Shown here: positions 8,140-17,284 of the stretch, piece after piece
Layout of the letters: each line of letters opens with the position of its first letter
Numbering within the stretch: position 1 is the first letter of the stretch
NCBI GenBank assembly: GCA_032249695.1
Contig: JAVVHE010000004.1
Span: 76,711 to 140,710, forward strand
Origin: JAVVHE01 sp032249695
GTDB taxonomy: Bacteria; Pseudomonadota; Alphaproteobacteria; Sphingomonadales; Sphingomonadaceae
Length of the DNA stretch: 64,000 nt
Direction: 5' to 3'
Made by a program: the position numbers and the translations under genes
The notes under the pieces: generated by a model
Seen by the model: the letters and a program-made list of their open reading frames with translations, nothing else
Databases searched by the model: none
What the model was told of the DNA's origin: nothing

Positions 8140-10197
8140 CTAGTTGTCCAGGAAGCTCTTCATCTTGCGGCTGCGGCTGGGGTGCTTCAGCTTGCGGAGC
8201 GCCTTGGCTTCGATCTGGCGTATGCGCTCGCGAGTCACGCTGAACTGCTGGCCGACTTCCTCCAGCGTGTGATCCTGCTGCATCCCGATGCCGAATCGCA
8301 TGCGCAAAACACGTTCCTCGCGCGGCGTCAGCGATGCCAAGACGCGCGTAACGGTCTCTTTCAGGTTCGAATGAATCGCCGCATCGACTGGAATGACAGC
8401 GTTCTTGTCCTCGATGAAGTCGCCCAGATGGCTGTCTTCCTCGTCGCCGATCGGCGTTTCCAGAGAGATCGGCTCCTTGGCGATCTTCAGCACCTTGCGC
8501 ACTTTTTCCAGCGGCATCGACAGCCGCTCGGCCAGCTCCTCGGGCGTCGCCTCGCGGCCGGTCTCGTGCAGATATTGGCGGCTGGTGCGGACGAGCTTGT
8601 TGATCGTCTCGATCATGTGAACCGGGATCCGAATCGTTCGCGCCTGATCGGCAATCGACCGCGTGATCGCCTGCCGAATCCACCAGGTTGCGTAGGTGCT
8701 GAACTTGTAGCCGCGCCGATATTCGAACTTATCGACCGCCTTCATCAGGCCGATATTCCCTTCTTGAATTAGATCGAGGAACTGCAGACCGCGGTTTGTA
8801 TACTTCTTGGCGATTGAAATCACCAGACGAAGATTGGCTTCCACCATCTCCTTCTTGGCGATGCGTGCCTCGCGCTCGCCTTTCTGGACCATGGTGACGA
8901 CGCGGCGGAACTCATTCAATTCAACGCCGGTGCGGTCGGCGATCTCGGCAACTTCGCTGCGGATCTTCAGCACGTCATTCCGCTCACCAGCAGCGAACGC
9001 CGCCCATTTGCGGTCGATCGTCGCCACGCGATCAAGCCAGCCATCCTCCAACTCGTGCCCGATATAGGCATCAAGGAAGGCTTTGGGCTGGATCTTGTGC
9101 CGCTCGGTCAGGCGCCGCATCTGACCGCCCAGGTTCATCAGGCGGCGGTTGAAGTTATAGAGCTGTTCGACCAGGAATTCGATCTTATTCTGGTGGAAAT
9201 AGACGCTCTTGATGAGCGCGGTCAGCTCCTGGCGCAGCTTCTGGTATTTGCGCTCCTCCGCCGCTCCGAACTCCTTCGCACTGCGGATGGCGTTCAGGCG
9301 GGCGTCCTGAAGCTTCTTGAACTTGGCGTAGGCGCCCGAAATCTCAGCGAACTTCGCAAGCGCATCGGGCTTCAGCGCCTCCTCCATGGCGCTGAGGCTC
9401 ATCGCGCCCTCGTCCTCGTCCTCGTCGAAGACCTGAGTCGCCATGCGCCGCTCGATCAGCGCCTCTTCCTCGTCCTCGGACTCGGTCCGCTCCGCCGGTG
9501 CCTCCGCCTCCCGCTCCTCGCCGAACTCAACCGGCGCCGGATCGGACGCTTCGCCCTCCCCCTCGCCCGATGGGCCCTTGTTGAGCATCGCTTCGAGATC
9601 GAGGATCTCGCGCAGCTGCATCCGGCCCTCGTTGAGCGCGGTTGACCAGCCGATGATCGAGTTGAACGTGAGCGGCGACTCGCACAGCCCCGCGATCATC
9701 GTGTCACGGCCCGCCTCGATGCGCTTGGCGATCGCGATCTCGCCCTCGCGCGACAGCAGCTCGACCGCTCCCATCTCGCGCAGGTACATCCGCACCGGAT
9801 CATCGGTGCGGTCGACGGCCTCCTTCGCCTTGGCCACGGTCGGCACCGACGAGACCGTGTCGGCCTCGCCTTCTTCAAAATAATCGTGCCCCGCAGGCGC
9901 CGGCTCGTCGTCGTCGGACGCGGCGGTCTCGGCGTCCTCGCCGGCTTCCTCGTTCTCGACAACGTTAACGCCCATTTCATTAATCGCGGCCATGATGTCC
10001 TCGATCTGGTCGGGGCTCATCTGGTCCTGCGGCAGCGCAGCGTTCAGCTCGTCGATCGTGATATAGCCGCGCTTCTTGGCGCGCGCGATAAGCTTTTTGA
10101 TCGAGCTTTCGTTGAGATCGATAAGTGGCGCATCCGGTCCGGGCTTCTCGCCGTCATCACCGCCGTTGCCGCTTCCGTTAACCGTTTTCGCCATCAT
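8140..10197 (-). CDS. rpoD: RNA polymerase primary sigma factor (sigma-70)
   Basis: 685 residues, full length. Region 1.1 is at the N-terminus (LIARAKKRGYITIDELNAAL), followed by an acidic spacer, a non-conserved region, and regions 2-4. Region 2.3/2.4 reads KFSTYATWWIRQAITRSIAD; region 4.2 ends with the HTH RERIRQIEAKALRKLKHP. It directs the polymerase core to housekeeping promoters. Two ATG codons stand in tandem (10197 and 10194). The second has the better spacing to AAAGG, but both are possible. The start lies inside the 3' end of dnaG (20-base overlap), so it is probably expressed from the dnaG-rpoD operon and perhaps from an internal promoter. Confidence 0.98.
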   Translation of the reverse strand: MMAKTVNGSGNGGDDGEKPGPDAPLIDLNESSIKKLIARAKKRGYITIDELNAALPQDQMSPDQIEDIMAAINEMGVNVVENEEAGEDAETAASDDDEPAPAGHDYFEEGEADTVSSVPTVAKAKEAVDRTDDPVRMYLREMGAVELLSREGEIAIAKRIEAGRDTMIAGLCESPLTFNSIIGWSTALNEGRMQLREILDLEAMLNKGPSGEGEGEASDPAPVEFGEEREAEAPAERTESEDEEEALIERRMATQVFDEDEDEGAMSLSAMEEALKPDALAKFAEISGAYAKFKKLQDARLNAIRSAKEFGAAEERKYQKLRQELTALIKSVYFHQNKIEFLVEQLYNFNRRLMNLGGQMRRLTERHKIQPKAFLDAYIGHELEDGWLDRVATIDRKWAAFAAGERNDVLKIRSEVAEIADRTGVELNEFRRVVTMVQKGEREARIAKKEMVEANLRLVISIAKKYTNRGLQFLDLIQEGNIGLMKAVDKFEYRRGYKFSTYATWWIRQAITRSIADQARTIRIPVHMIETINKLVRTSRQYLHETGREATPEELAERLSMPLEKVRKVLKIAKEPISLETPIGDEEDSHLGDFIEDKNAVIPVDAAIHSNLKETVTRVLASLTPREERVLRMRFGIGMQQDHTLEEVGQQFSVTRERIRQIEAKALRKLKHPSRSRKMKSFLDN

Positions 10198-12016
10198 CTG
10201 CCTTTACCGGCTGGTCAGGCTGACTTGCGGAGGTCATCGCCGCAGCCTGCGCCCGTTCGAAGAAACTTTCGTGGAGATCGCGCCGGCCAAGGATCAGTGC
10301 GCGCTGCTCCGCAAATAGAGCCTCCGCCCTCAGGCCACCATCCGCCAACGCCGCCGTCAAACCATCCGCCACCGCTTGCCGCGCCGCACGGTTCTGATCC
10401 ACGGCGGCCAAAGCCTCCGCCCGCAGGTGGAGCGAACCGGCCGGTCGCCGCGCCCCGAGCCGCGCGGTTGCCATGCGCGCCCAGTCGCAAAGCTGACCGA
10501 GCCCACACAGGCCCAAGTTGTTCTGAAGACCCGCCCTGTCAAGGTCTGGAACCGCAGCGAGCGAACCGACGATGGCATCGCGCAGTCGCGCTACTCGGGC
10601 GTTCGTCACGGGAATGGCTGCGATGAGTTCGAGGCAGTCGCAACCCTCTTCGGGAGCGTCGAGCAAGTCTGTGAGCAGCCCCAACACTTCGCGCTCGCGC
10701 GCCGATAGCAGCGCAGCACGCGGCCTGACCGCAGCTGGCGAAGCCGAACCGCGTCCGCGCTTCCAGCCGAACCGGTCCCAGAAATGGTCGCGGAACTGCT
10801 GCTCGTACTGGCGGCGCACCTCGCGGTCGCTGATCGTCGCGGTCAGCTCGGCAAGCGCCGCCTTCAGCCCCGCGCGGCCCTCCGGCGTCTCGGTCTCGGC
10901 CGCGGCCAGCATCGCGCGCCACAGCATCGCGTGAAGCGGTTCGGCGGCGGCGAGCACAGATTGCATCGCAGAGGGACCGCTTGAGCGAACGAGATCATCG
11001 GGATCCTGTCCCGCGGGGAGCGTCGCAATTCGCACCGATCGGCCCGGAGCCAGCCCGGGCAGTGCGCGGCGCGCCGCCTTCTCGGCGGCCTTCAGCCCCG
11101 CTGCGTCGCCATCGAAGCAGAGCACCGGCTCCGGCACCAGCCGCCAGGCGAGAGCAAGCTGGTGTTCGGTGAGCGCAGTGCCCAGCGGCGCGACCGCCTC
11201 GGCAATCCCCGCCTGCGCCAGCGCGATCACGTCCATATAGCCCTCGACCAGCACCAGCCGGGCGCGTTCGCGGGCTGGGGCTGCGGCTTGGTCGAGGTTG
11301 AAGAGGAGGCGGCCTTTATCGAACAGCGGGGTGTCGGGGCTGTTCAGATATTTGGGCTTCACCTCGCCCAGCGCGCGGCCGCCGAACCCGACGGGCCGCC
11401 CGCGCGCGTCGCGGATCGGGAAGATCAGGCGGCCGCGGAACCGATCGAAGCTGAGCTCCTCGCCCTCGGGCTGGATCAGCAGCCCGGCTTCGACCAGCAG
11501 CGGCTCGGGGTGTTTCGCCAGCGCGCGCTTCAGCGCGGTGCGGTCATCGGGCGCGAAGCCGAGCCCGAACGCGCGCGCCGTTTCCACCGTCACGCCGCGC
11601 CGCTCCAGATAGGCGCGCGCCGCGCCCCCCCGGTCGCCCCACAGCTGCGCTTCGAACCAGCGCTGCGCCCCGGCGGTGACATCGTACAGCGTCGCCGCGC
11701 GCTCGGCCTTCGCGCGCGCCTGCGGCGTCGGCGCGGGCACCTCCAGCCCAGCGGCGGCCGCAAGCTCCTTCACCGCATCGAGGAAGCTGAGGCCCTGCTT
11801 CTCGGTCAGCCAGCGGATCGCATCGCCGTGCGCACCGCAGCCGAAACAGTGATAATGGTCGGCATAGACGTAGAAACTGGGCGACTTCTCGTTGTGAAAC
11901 GGGCAGCAGCCCCGCCAGTCGCGCCCCGCGCGCGTCAGCTTGACCGCGCGCCCGACGAACGTCGGCAGATCGGTCCGCGCGCGCAGCTCGTCGAGGAAGG
12001 CGGGGGAAAGGCTCAC
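10178..12016 (-). CDS. dnaG: DNA primase
   Basis: 612 residues. The CHC2 zinc finger is at residues 37-60 (CCPFH...HCFGCGAHGD). The TOPRIM core has LVEGYMDVIALAQAG and LCFDGDAAGLKAAEKAA, and a DnaB-interacting C-terminal domain follows. It makes the RNA primers for replication. The start is the GTG at 12016 (residues SLSPAFLDELRAR follow), which overlaps the yqeY stop by four bases (GTGA). The longer open frame upstream of it is the out-of-phase yqeY region. The gene sits between yqeY and rpoD, the usual alphaproteobacterial macromolecular synthesis arrangement. Confidence 0.97.
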   Translation of the reverse strand: MSLSPAFLDELRARTDLPTFVGRAVKLTRAGRDWRGCCPFHNEKSPSFYVYADHYHCFGCGAHGDAIRWLTEKQGLSFLDAVKELAAAAGLEVPAPTPQARAKAERAATLYDVTAGAQRWFEAQLWGDRGGAARAYLERRGVTVETARAFGLGFAPDDRTALKRALAKHPEPLLVEAGLLIQPEGEELSFDRFRGRLIFPIRDARGRPVGFGGRALGEVKPKYLNSPDTPLFDKGRLLFNLDQAAAPARERARLVLVEGYMDVIALAQAGIAEAVAPLGTALTEHQLALAWRLVPEPVLCFDGDAAGLKAAEKAARRALPGLAPGRSVRIATLPAGQDPDDLVRSSGPSAMQSVLAAAEPLHAMLWRAMLAAAETETPEGRAGLKAALAELTATISDREVRRQYEQQFRDHFWDRFGWKRGRGSASPAAVRPRAALLSAREREVLGLLTDLLDAPEEGCDCLELIAAIPVTNARVARLRDAIVGSLAAVPDLDRAGLQNNLGLCGLGQLCDWARMATARLGARRPAGSLHLRAEALAAVDQNRAARQAVADGLTAALADGGLRAEALFAEQRALILGRRDLHESFFERAQAAAMTSASQPDQPVKADDGENG

Positions 12017-12468
12017 CCGGCGAGGACGGTCTTCGCCAGCGCGCTCGCTGCGCCCATGTCGATGCTCTGGCCCAGCCTGGCTTTGATCGCGCCCATCAGG
12101 CGGCCCATGTCTTTCGGCCCGTCCGCGCCGATCTCGGCCGCGAGCGCCCGCACCGCCGCCTCGGCCGCAGCCGCGTCCATCTGCACGGGCAGGAAGCTTT
12201 CGATGACGGCCAGCTCGGCACGCTCTGCCGCCGCCAGTTCGGCGCGGCCGCCGGCGTCGAACATCTCGATCGATTCGCGGCGCTGCTTGGCCATCTTGCG
12301 CAGCACGTCGGTCACCAGCGCGTCGTCGTCCGCCGCGGCCGGGCCGGTGCGCGCGTTGATGTCGGCATTCTTGATCGCCGCGCCGATCAGGCGCAGCGCT
12401 GCCACGCGCGCGCTGTCGCGAGCCTTCATCGCTTCGGTCGTGGCAGTCTTGATCTGATCGCGAATCAC
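12013..12468 (-). CDS. yqeY: GatB/YqeY domain-containing protein
   Basis: 151 residues, the normal length for the YqeY family. It is related to the tail domain of the GatB amidotransferase subunit and is suspected to bind tRNA. The C-terminal helical block (DMGRLMGAIKARLG) is the conserved part. The start is the GTG at 12468 giving MIRDQIKTATTEAMKARDS. It is first in the yqeY-dnaG-rpoD operon, overlapping dnaG by four bases. Only 42 bases separate it from the divergent carA, so both promoters must be packed into or overlap that gap. Confidence 0.92.
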   Translation of the reverse strand: MIRDQIKTATTEAMKARDSARVAALRLIGAAIKNADINARTGPAAADDDALVTDVLRKMAKQRRESIEMFDAGGRAELAAAERAELAVIESFLPVQMDAAAAEAAVRALAAEIGADGPKDMGRLMGAIKARLGQSIDMGAASALAKTVLAG

Positions 12469-12510
12469 GCAAGGGTTTCCGAATCGGCAATCCCGCCCCA
12501 TAGCACGCCC

Positions 12511-13677
12511 ATGCCGACGCACGCACCCGATGGAGCCACCGCCGTTCTCGTTCTGGCCGATGGTTCGGTTCTGTGGGGGCGCGGCTTCGGCGCCGAGGGC
12601 GTTGGCGTGGGAGAGCTGTGCTTCAACACCGCGATGACCGGCTATCAGGAGGTGATGACCGATCCGTCCTATGCGGCCCAGATCGTCACCTTCACCTTCC
12701 CGCATATCGGCAATGTCGGTGCGAATGCCGAGGATGTCGAGGCGACCAACCCGCACGCGATCGGCTGCGTGGTGCGCGAGGATCCGACCGCGCCGAGCAG
12801 CTGGCGTGCCGAGCGCAGCTTCGACGACTGGATGGCTGCGTGGGGCAGGATTGGCATCGCAGGGCTGGATACGCGCGCGCTGACGCGGCGCATCCGGCTG
12901 CACGGCGCGCCGAACGCGGTCATCGCCCATGCGCGTGACGGGATGTTCGATGTCGAGGCGCTGAGCGCGCAGGCGCGCGCCTGGCCGGGGCTGGAGGGGA
13001 TGGACCTGGCCAAGGAGGTCTCCACGCGCCAGACCTATCGCTGGCGCGACGGCGGCTGGACGCTTGGCCGCGGCTATGCGCGCGACAAGGCGGCCGAGGA
13101 TGCGCCGCACGTGGTGGCCATCGACTACGGGCTGAAGCGCAACATCCTGCGCCGCCTGGTCGAGGCGGGGGCGCGCGTGACCGTGGTGCCAGCGACCGCG
13201 ACCGCGCAGGAGGTGCTGGCGCTGGAGCCCGATGGCGTGTTCCTATCGAACGGCCCCGGCGACCCGGACGCGACGGGCGAGTATGCGGTGCCGGTGATCC
13301 GCGACCTGCTGGCGACGATGAAGCCGCTGTTCGGCATCTGCCTCGGCCATCAGCTGCTGGGGCTGGCGGTGGGGGCGCGCACCACCAAGATGCACCAGGG
13401 CCACCGCGGCGCGAACCATCCGGTGAAGCGGCTGGGGGACGGCGCGGTGGAGATCACCAGCCAGAATCACGGTTTCGCGGTGGAGGCCGACAGCTTGCCC
13501 GCTGGCGTCAACGCAACGCATGTCAGCCTGTTCGACGGCAGCCTCGCCGGGCTGGAGCTTAAGGACCGGCCCGTGCCCGCGTTCAGCGTGCAATATCATC
13601 CCGAGGCGAGCCCCGGCCCCGAGGACAGCCGCTACCTGTTCGACCGCTTCGTGGGCACGTTGAAGCGCGAGCGCTGA
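12511..13677 (+). CDS. carA: Carbamoyl-phosphate synthase small subunit
   Basis: 388 residues. The N-terminal CPSase small-chain domain (GFGAEGVGVGELCFNTAMTG) is followed by a class I glutamine amidotransferase domain with the nucleophile Cys at about 277 in FGICLGHQLLG and the His/Glu pair in QYHPEASPGPEDS. It hydrolyses glutamine and passes ammonia to CarB for carbamoyl phosphate, the precursor of arginine and pyrimidines. carB is not next to it; a receptor gene on the other strand follows. The gene is divergent from yqeY. Confidence 0.97.
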   Translation: MPTHAPDGATAVLVLADGSVLWGRGFGAEGVGVGELCFNTAMTGYQEVMTDPSYAAQIVTFTFPHIGNVGANAEDVEATNPHAIGCVVREDPTAPSSWRAERSFDDWMAAWGRIGIAGLDTRALTRRIRLHGAPNAVIAHARDGMFDVEALSAQARAWPGLEGMDLAKEVSTRQTYRWRDGGWTLGRGYARDKAAEDAPHVVAIDYGLKRNILRRLVEAGARVTVVPATATAQEVLALEPDGVFLSNGPGDPDATGEYAVPVIRDLLATMKPLFGICLGHQLLGLAVGARTTKMHQGHRGANHPVKRLGDGAVEITSQNHGFAVEADSLPAGVNATHVSLFDGSLAGLELKDRPVPAFSVQYHPEASPGPEDSRYLFDRFVGTLKRER

Positions 13678-13730
13678 GCGCGGCAGGCCGGGCCTGACGG
13701 GCTCCGCCGGCGTCACATTGGCGTGAGAAA

Positions 13731-13760
13731 GGGGGGCTCCGAATCGCTCCGAAGCCCCCC
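13731..13760 (-). terminator. Stem-loop terminator after the TonB-dependent receptor
   Basis: An 8-bp G/C-rich stem: GGGGGGCT at 13731-13738 pairs with AGCCCCCC at 13753-13760. On the minus strand it is followed by TTTCTC, and it lies about 30 bases past the receptor stop. It could also serve carA from the other side, where a T tract is missing. The two genes are convergent. Confidence 0.7.
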
Positions 13761-13788
13761 TGATCGGCGCCTGCGTGCGACGCAAAGC

Positions 13789-16700
13789 CTAGAATTCGAA
13801 CCGCGCGCCGATCCGCATCGACCAGAGCGACTGGCGGCCGAAGGTCTGCACGTTCGGCGGCGAGAAGTTCGAATATTGATACTGGGCGCAGCTGTTGGCG
13901 CCCTGAGCCACACACGACACGTTGACGAGCGGCGCGACATAGCCGGCGGTGAACGGCACCTGCCGCAGCTGGCCCCACGCCGGGTTCAGGAGGTTGAGGA
14001 AGTTCTCCAGGTCCGCAAAGACGCGGACGCGCGGCCGGTAGCCGGCGAATTTCGGCAGCGGGATTTCCTGATCGGCGTGAAGATCGATCTTGAAGAAATC
14101 GGGCGACGTGCCCGTATTCTTGCCGACGATGCGACCCTGCGGCAGGTTGTTTTGCTGAACGAATTGCTGGAATGCTGCAAAAGCGAAGTTGTTGGCATAG
14201 GTGACCAGCGGGTCAGCCGTGATGCTGGACACGTTCGGCACGTAGAGAAGATAGCGGCTGGTAGCACCCAGCGTGCCGAAAACGGGGCTGCGGCCCGCAC
14301 CAGGATCGTTCATCGTGTAGCTGAACGGACGGCCATTCCGCCATTCGCCGAACATCTGGAAGCGCGTCTTGTAGTCGCCGAAGAAGGCGTGGGAATATCC
14401 AACGTTGAACTTGATGGCGTTGGTCGTTTCGTAATTGGAGCGGCCGTAGGCAGCCCGGTTCGGATCGACCATCACCGTCAGGCCATAGTTGGAACCCGCG
14501 GTGGACGAGGTGACCGAGCCGACATCCTTCACATTCTGGTAGGTGTAGCTGGCGCCGACGTTCAAGCCGAAGCCCCAAGCCTTGTCGAACCGCGCGACGA
14601 GAACGTAGCCGCGGCCCTTGTTGCTGGAACGCAGCAGCAGATCCTGGTTGGTGCCGGGAAGGCCGCCGCTGCAGGTGGTGGTGTTGCCGCCGAACGCAAC
14701 ATAGCGCGGACGGCCATCGGGCAACGGCGTCGCACACTGGATCGAACGAAGATCGGTATAGTCGTTGGCGTGGTTCACTTCGGAATACAGGATATCGGCG
14801 CCGAAATTCCAGTTGTCGCCCAGGAACCCCAGGTTCTGCCGCCGATCGACCGAAAGGCTGACCTTCCATTGCGAAGGAATTTCATAGTTGGGGCTGAGAG
14901 CGTTGACCGTCGCGGTCGACAGCGCGCCGGTGTTGGTCTGCAGGTAGTTGAGGACCGTCGGATCGAAGACGCCTAGGCGGACGTTGTTGAGCGCCGCCTG
15001 GCCGATCGCGGTTGCCGCGGCCCCGCTCAAGCCGGGGACGGTGAAGCCCGTGGTGGTCCGCTGAATGTCGATCGAATTGAACGCGATCCCGGTGTTCGAA
15101 AAGCTGTTGGACAGGAACACGTCGGCCGAACCACCGGCGAACAGGCCGCCGCCGCCGCGAACGACCGTGCGCCGGTCGGGCTTCCAGGTTACGCCGAAGC
15201 GCGGCTGCAGCACGTCGCGGCCGTCATAGGTTTCCTGGTTGGTGAAACCGTAACGTCCGACAAAATCGGAATTGAGGATCGGACGGCTGCCCGACACGAA
15301 AAAGTCATAGCGCAGGCCGGCGGTGACATTCAGATTATTGGTGATGTCCCAGCTATCCTGCAGCGCGAACGTGAACTGGTTATAGTTGTATCGCGCCGCG
15401 GGATCGCGGCCGCCGATCGGCTGCGCCAGACGCAGGCGGTTGGCGTTGCCCGCCGAGAAGTCAGCGATGCTATCGAAATAATAGTCACCGGTGAAACGCT
15501 GCACGAACAGGTTGTAGACGTCCTGGTGCTGCCAGATGAACACCGTCTTCAGCAGGTGGTCGCCAGCCTGGTAGCGCGCGGTCACGTCGCCCTGCCAGGT
15601 TTCGACGTTCAGCAGGTTCGCCTGGCGAGAGATGTCCGGCCCGAACACCAGCGTCGTCGATCCGATCGGCACGTTGACGTTGCCGCCCTGCAAGCAGTTC
15701 TGCAGTCCGGTGCCGGCGTTTCCGGCGGTGACACCCGAATTGGGTGGGTTGACCGGGTCGGTGCAGACATTGAACTGCGGCCCGGGAGCGCCCAGCGACG
15801 GTACGCTCTGATCGAAATTGCGGTATGAGATGCGGGTTTCGGTCGACAGCTTGTCGGACCATTGCGAGTTCAGCTGCAGGATGCCCGAGTTGATCGTCTG
15901 ACGCTGCGAATAGAAGTTCGACCGCAGGCTGAGAAGCGGGTTGGCCACAGTGGCATTCTGCGTGACGCCGTTGAACTGGTTGACGCCGTCATTGTAGATG
16001 TAGGTGAAGATCAGGCGCTGCTTGTCGCTGACGTTCCAGTCGATCTTCGCGGTGGCTTTTTCGTCGGTCTCCTGCGTCGTCCCAATGATGCCGAGCGTGT
16101 CGTAGCCGTAGCGCGACTGGGCGATGGCGCTCACCTGGTCGACGGTCGCCTGCGTCAGGCCTGGCGTGGGCACCGGAAAGCCGGCGAGGCCCTGCTGAAC
16201 CGGCCTACCTTCCTTCAGTTTCTCATACGAGAAGCTGAAGAACAGCTTGTCCTTGAAGATGGGGCCGCTGATGAAGCCGCCGAAGTTGTCCGAATCGAAA
16301 TCCTGGCGGATCTTCTGGCGGGTCGGCCCCTTGCCCGTGGTGTCGCCGGCGAGGCTGTCGCCGCTGTAGGTGTAGAAACCCGAGCCCGTGAATTTGTTGC
16401 CGCCCGAGCGGAGCACGACATTGACCGAGCCGCCGGTGAAGTCACCCTCGGCGATATCGAAGGGCGCGACCTTGACCTGCAGCTGCTCGATCGCGTCGAG
16501 CGGCACCGGACCGCGCGTGGTGGGCAGGCCGCCCGCGTTCAGGCCGAAATTGTCCGAAAAGCGCACGCCGTCCACCGCGAAACGGTTGGTGCGGAGATTT
16601 TGGCCGGCAATCTCGATCGCGCGGCCATTTGTCAGATCCACCTGCGCGAACGGGCTGCGACGGACGATGTCGCGGATGTCGCGGTTGACCGACGCGACGC

Positions 16701-17127
16701 TTTTGATCTGCTCGGCATCGAGCGCTGTGACCGGGCCCTGGCTCAGCGTGTAGGTGGGAGCCGGACCACGCCGACCGGTAACGACGATCGCGGCCGTGTT
16801 CAGCGTCACGGGAATGCGCGTCACCAGGCCGGCCTGAAGCTGCACGTTGTCGATGGCGGTCGCTTCGTAGTTCGGTGCCGCGACCGTGATGGTGAACGGG
16901 CCGCCGATGCGCAGGCCGGAGGCGACATATTGCCCCGAAGCGTCGGTCGTCGTGCGCGTCGTGGTGCCCGACGGTTCGTGGCGTATCGTCACCGCCGCGC
17001 CCGCGACCGCGTTGCCGCTTGCGTCGGTCACTTCACCGCGAACCGACGAGGTCGTCTCCTGCGCGTAGACGGCAGTCGTAGTGGCGAGCAGCAGAGCAAA
17101 TGCTGCTACCGGACGGATCGAACGCAT
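13789..17127 (-). CDS. Oar-like TonB-dependent receptor with carboxypeptidase-regulatory N-terminal domain
   Basis: 1112 residues. The signal peptide ends at AVYAQ. A CarboxypepD_reg beta-sandwich (residues about 27-105, VRGEVTDASGNAVAGAAVTI) precedes an IVVTG segment like those preceding plug domains. The plug domain (about 120-250) has the DRDI/RNIR-like motif and GGSVNVVLRSGGNKF. A very long 22-strand-type barrel follows, ending in the outer-membrane signature RIGARFEF. Proteins of this Oar/OmpA-related group take up large or oligomeric substrates such as peptides or glycans across the outer membrane with TonB energy. The ligand is unknown. The start ATG has GAAAGG 8 bases upstream. It stands alone, without a SusD-like partner, which is usual for this group in sphingomonads. 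Confidence 0.92.
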   Translation of the reverse strand: MRSIRPVAAFALLLATTTAVYAQETTSSVRGEVTDASGNAVAGAAVTIRHEPSGTTTRTTTDASGQYVASGLRIGGPFTITVAAPNYEATAIDNVQLQAGLVTRIPVTLNTAAIVVTGRRGPAPTYTLSQGPVTALDAEQIKSVASVNRDIRDIVRRSPFAQVDLTNGRAIEIAGQNLRTNRFAVDGVRFSDNFGLNAGGLPTTRGPVPLDAIEQLQVKVAPFDIAEGDFTGGSVNVVLRSGGNKFTGSGFYTYSGDSLAGDTTGKGPTRQKIRQDFDSDNFGGFISGPIFKDKLFFSFSYEKLKEGRPVQQGLAGFPVPTPGLTQATVDQVSAIAQSRYGYDTLGIIGTTQETDEKATAKIDWNVSDKQRLIFTYIYNDGVNQFNGVTQNATVANPLLSLRSNFYSQRQTINSGILQLNSQWSDKLSTETRISYRNFDQSVPSLGAPGPQFNVCTDPVNPPNSGVTAGNAGTGLQNCLQGGNVNVPIGSTTLVFGPDISRQANLLNVETWQGDVTARYQAGDHLLKTVFIWQHQDVYNLFVQRFTGDYYFDSIADFSAGNANRLRLAQPIGGRDPAARYNYNQFTFALQDSWDITNNLNVTAGLRYDFFVSGSRPILNSDFVGRYGFTNQETYDGRDVLQPRFGVTWKPDRRTVVRGGGGLFAGGSADVFLSNSFSNTGIAFNSIDIQRTTTGFTVPGLSGAAATAIGQAALNNVRLGVFDPTVLNYLQTNTGALSTATVNALSPNYEIPSQWKVSLSVDRRQNLGFLGDNWNFGADILYSEVNHANDYTDLRSIQCATPLPDGRPRYVAFGGNTTTCSGGLPGTNQDLLLRSSNKGRGYVLVARFDKAWGFGLNVGASYTYQNVKDVGSVTSSTAGSNYGLTVMVDPNRAAYGRSNYETTNAIKFNVGYSHAFFGDYKTRFQMFGEWRNGRPFSYTMNDPGAGRSPVFGTLGATSRYLLYVPNVSSITADPLVTYANNFAFAAFQQFVQQNNLPQGRIVGKNTGTSPDFFKIDLHADQEIPLPKFAGYRPRVRVFADLENFLNLLNPAWGQLRQVPFTAGYVAPLVNVSCVAQGANSCAQYQYSNFSPPNVQTFGRQSLWSMRIGARFEF

Positions 17128-17224
17128 CGGGCAGGCCTTTCAGGTGTGAACGCGGCCGCCATTAGCCGAGCCGGTGTTACAGTTTTACGTCACCGCGGCT
17201 GGCACCGCTCACATGTTCGGCCGC

Positions 17225-17242
17225 TGTTGCCGCACTGCAACA
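17225..17242. promoter_or_regulatory. Inverted repeat upstream of the TonB receptor
   Basis: TGTTGC (17225-17230) and GCAACA (17237-17242) form a perfect 6-bp inverted repeat with a 6-base spacer. It lies about 100 bp before the receptor ATG, in the 158-bp gap behind the M23 peptidase gene. It could be an operator for the receptor or simply a stem-loop at the end of the peptidase transcript. Confidence 0.3.
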
Positions 17243-17284
17243 TGGAGCCGAGAGGACCGGGGATGTCCGGACAAAACCGGGCGG

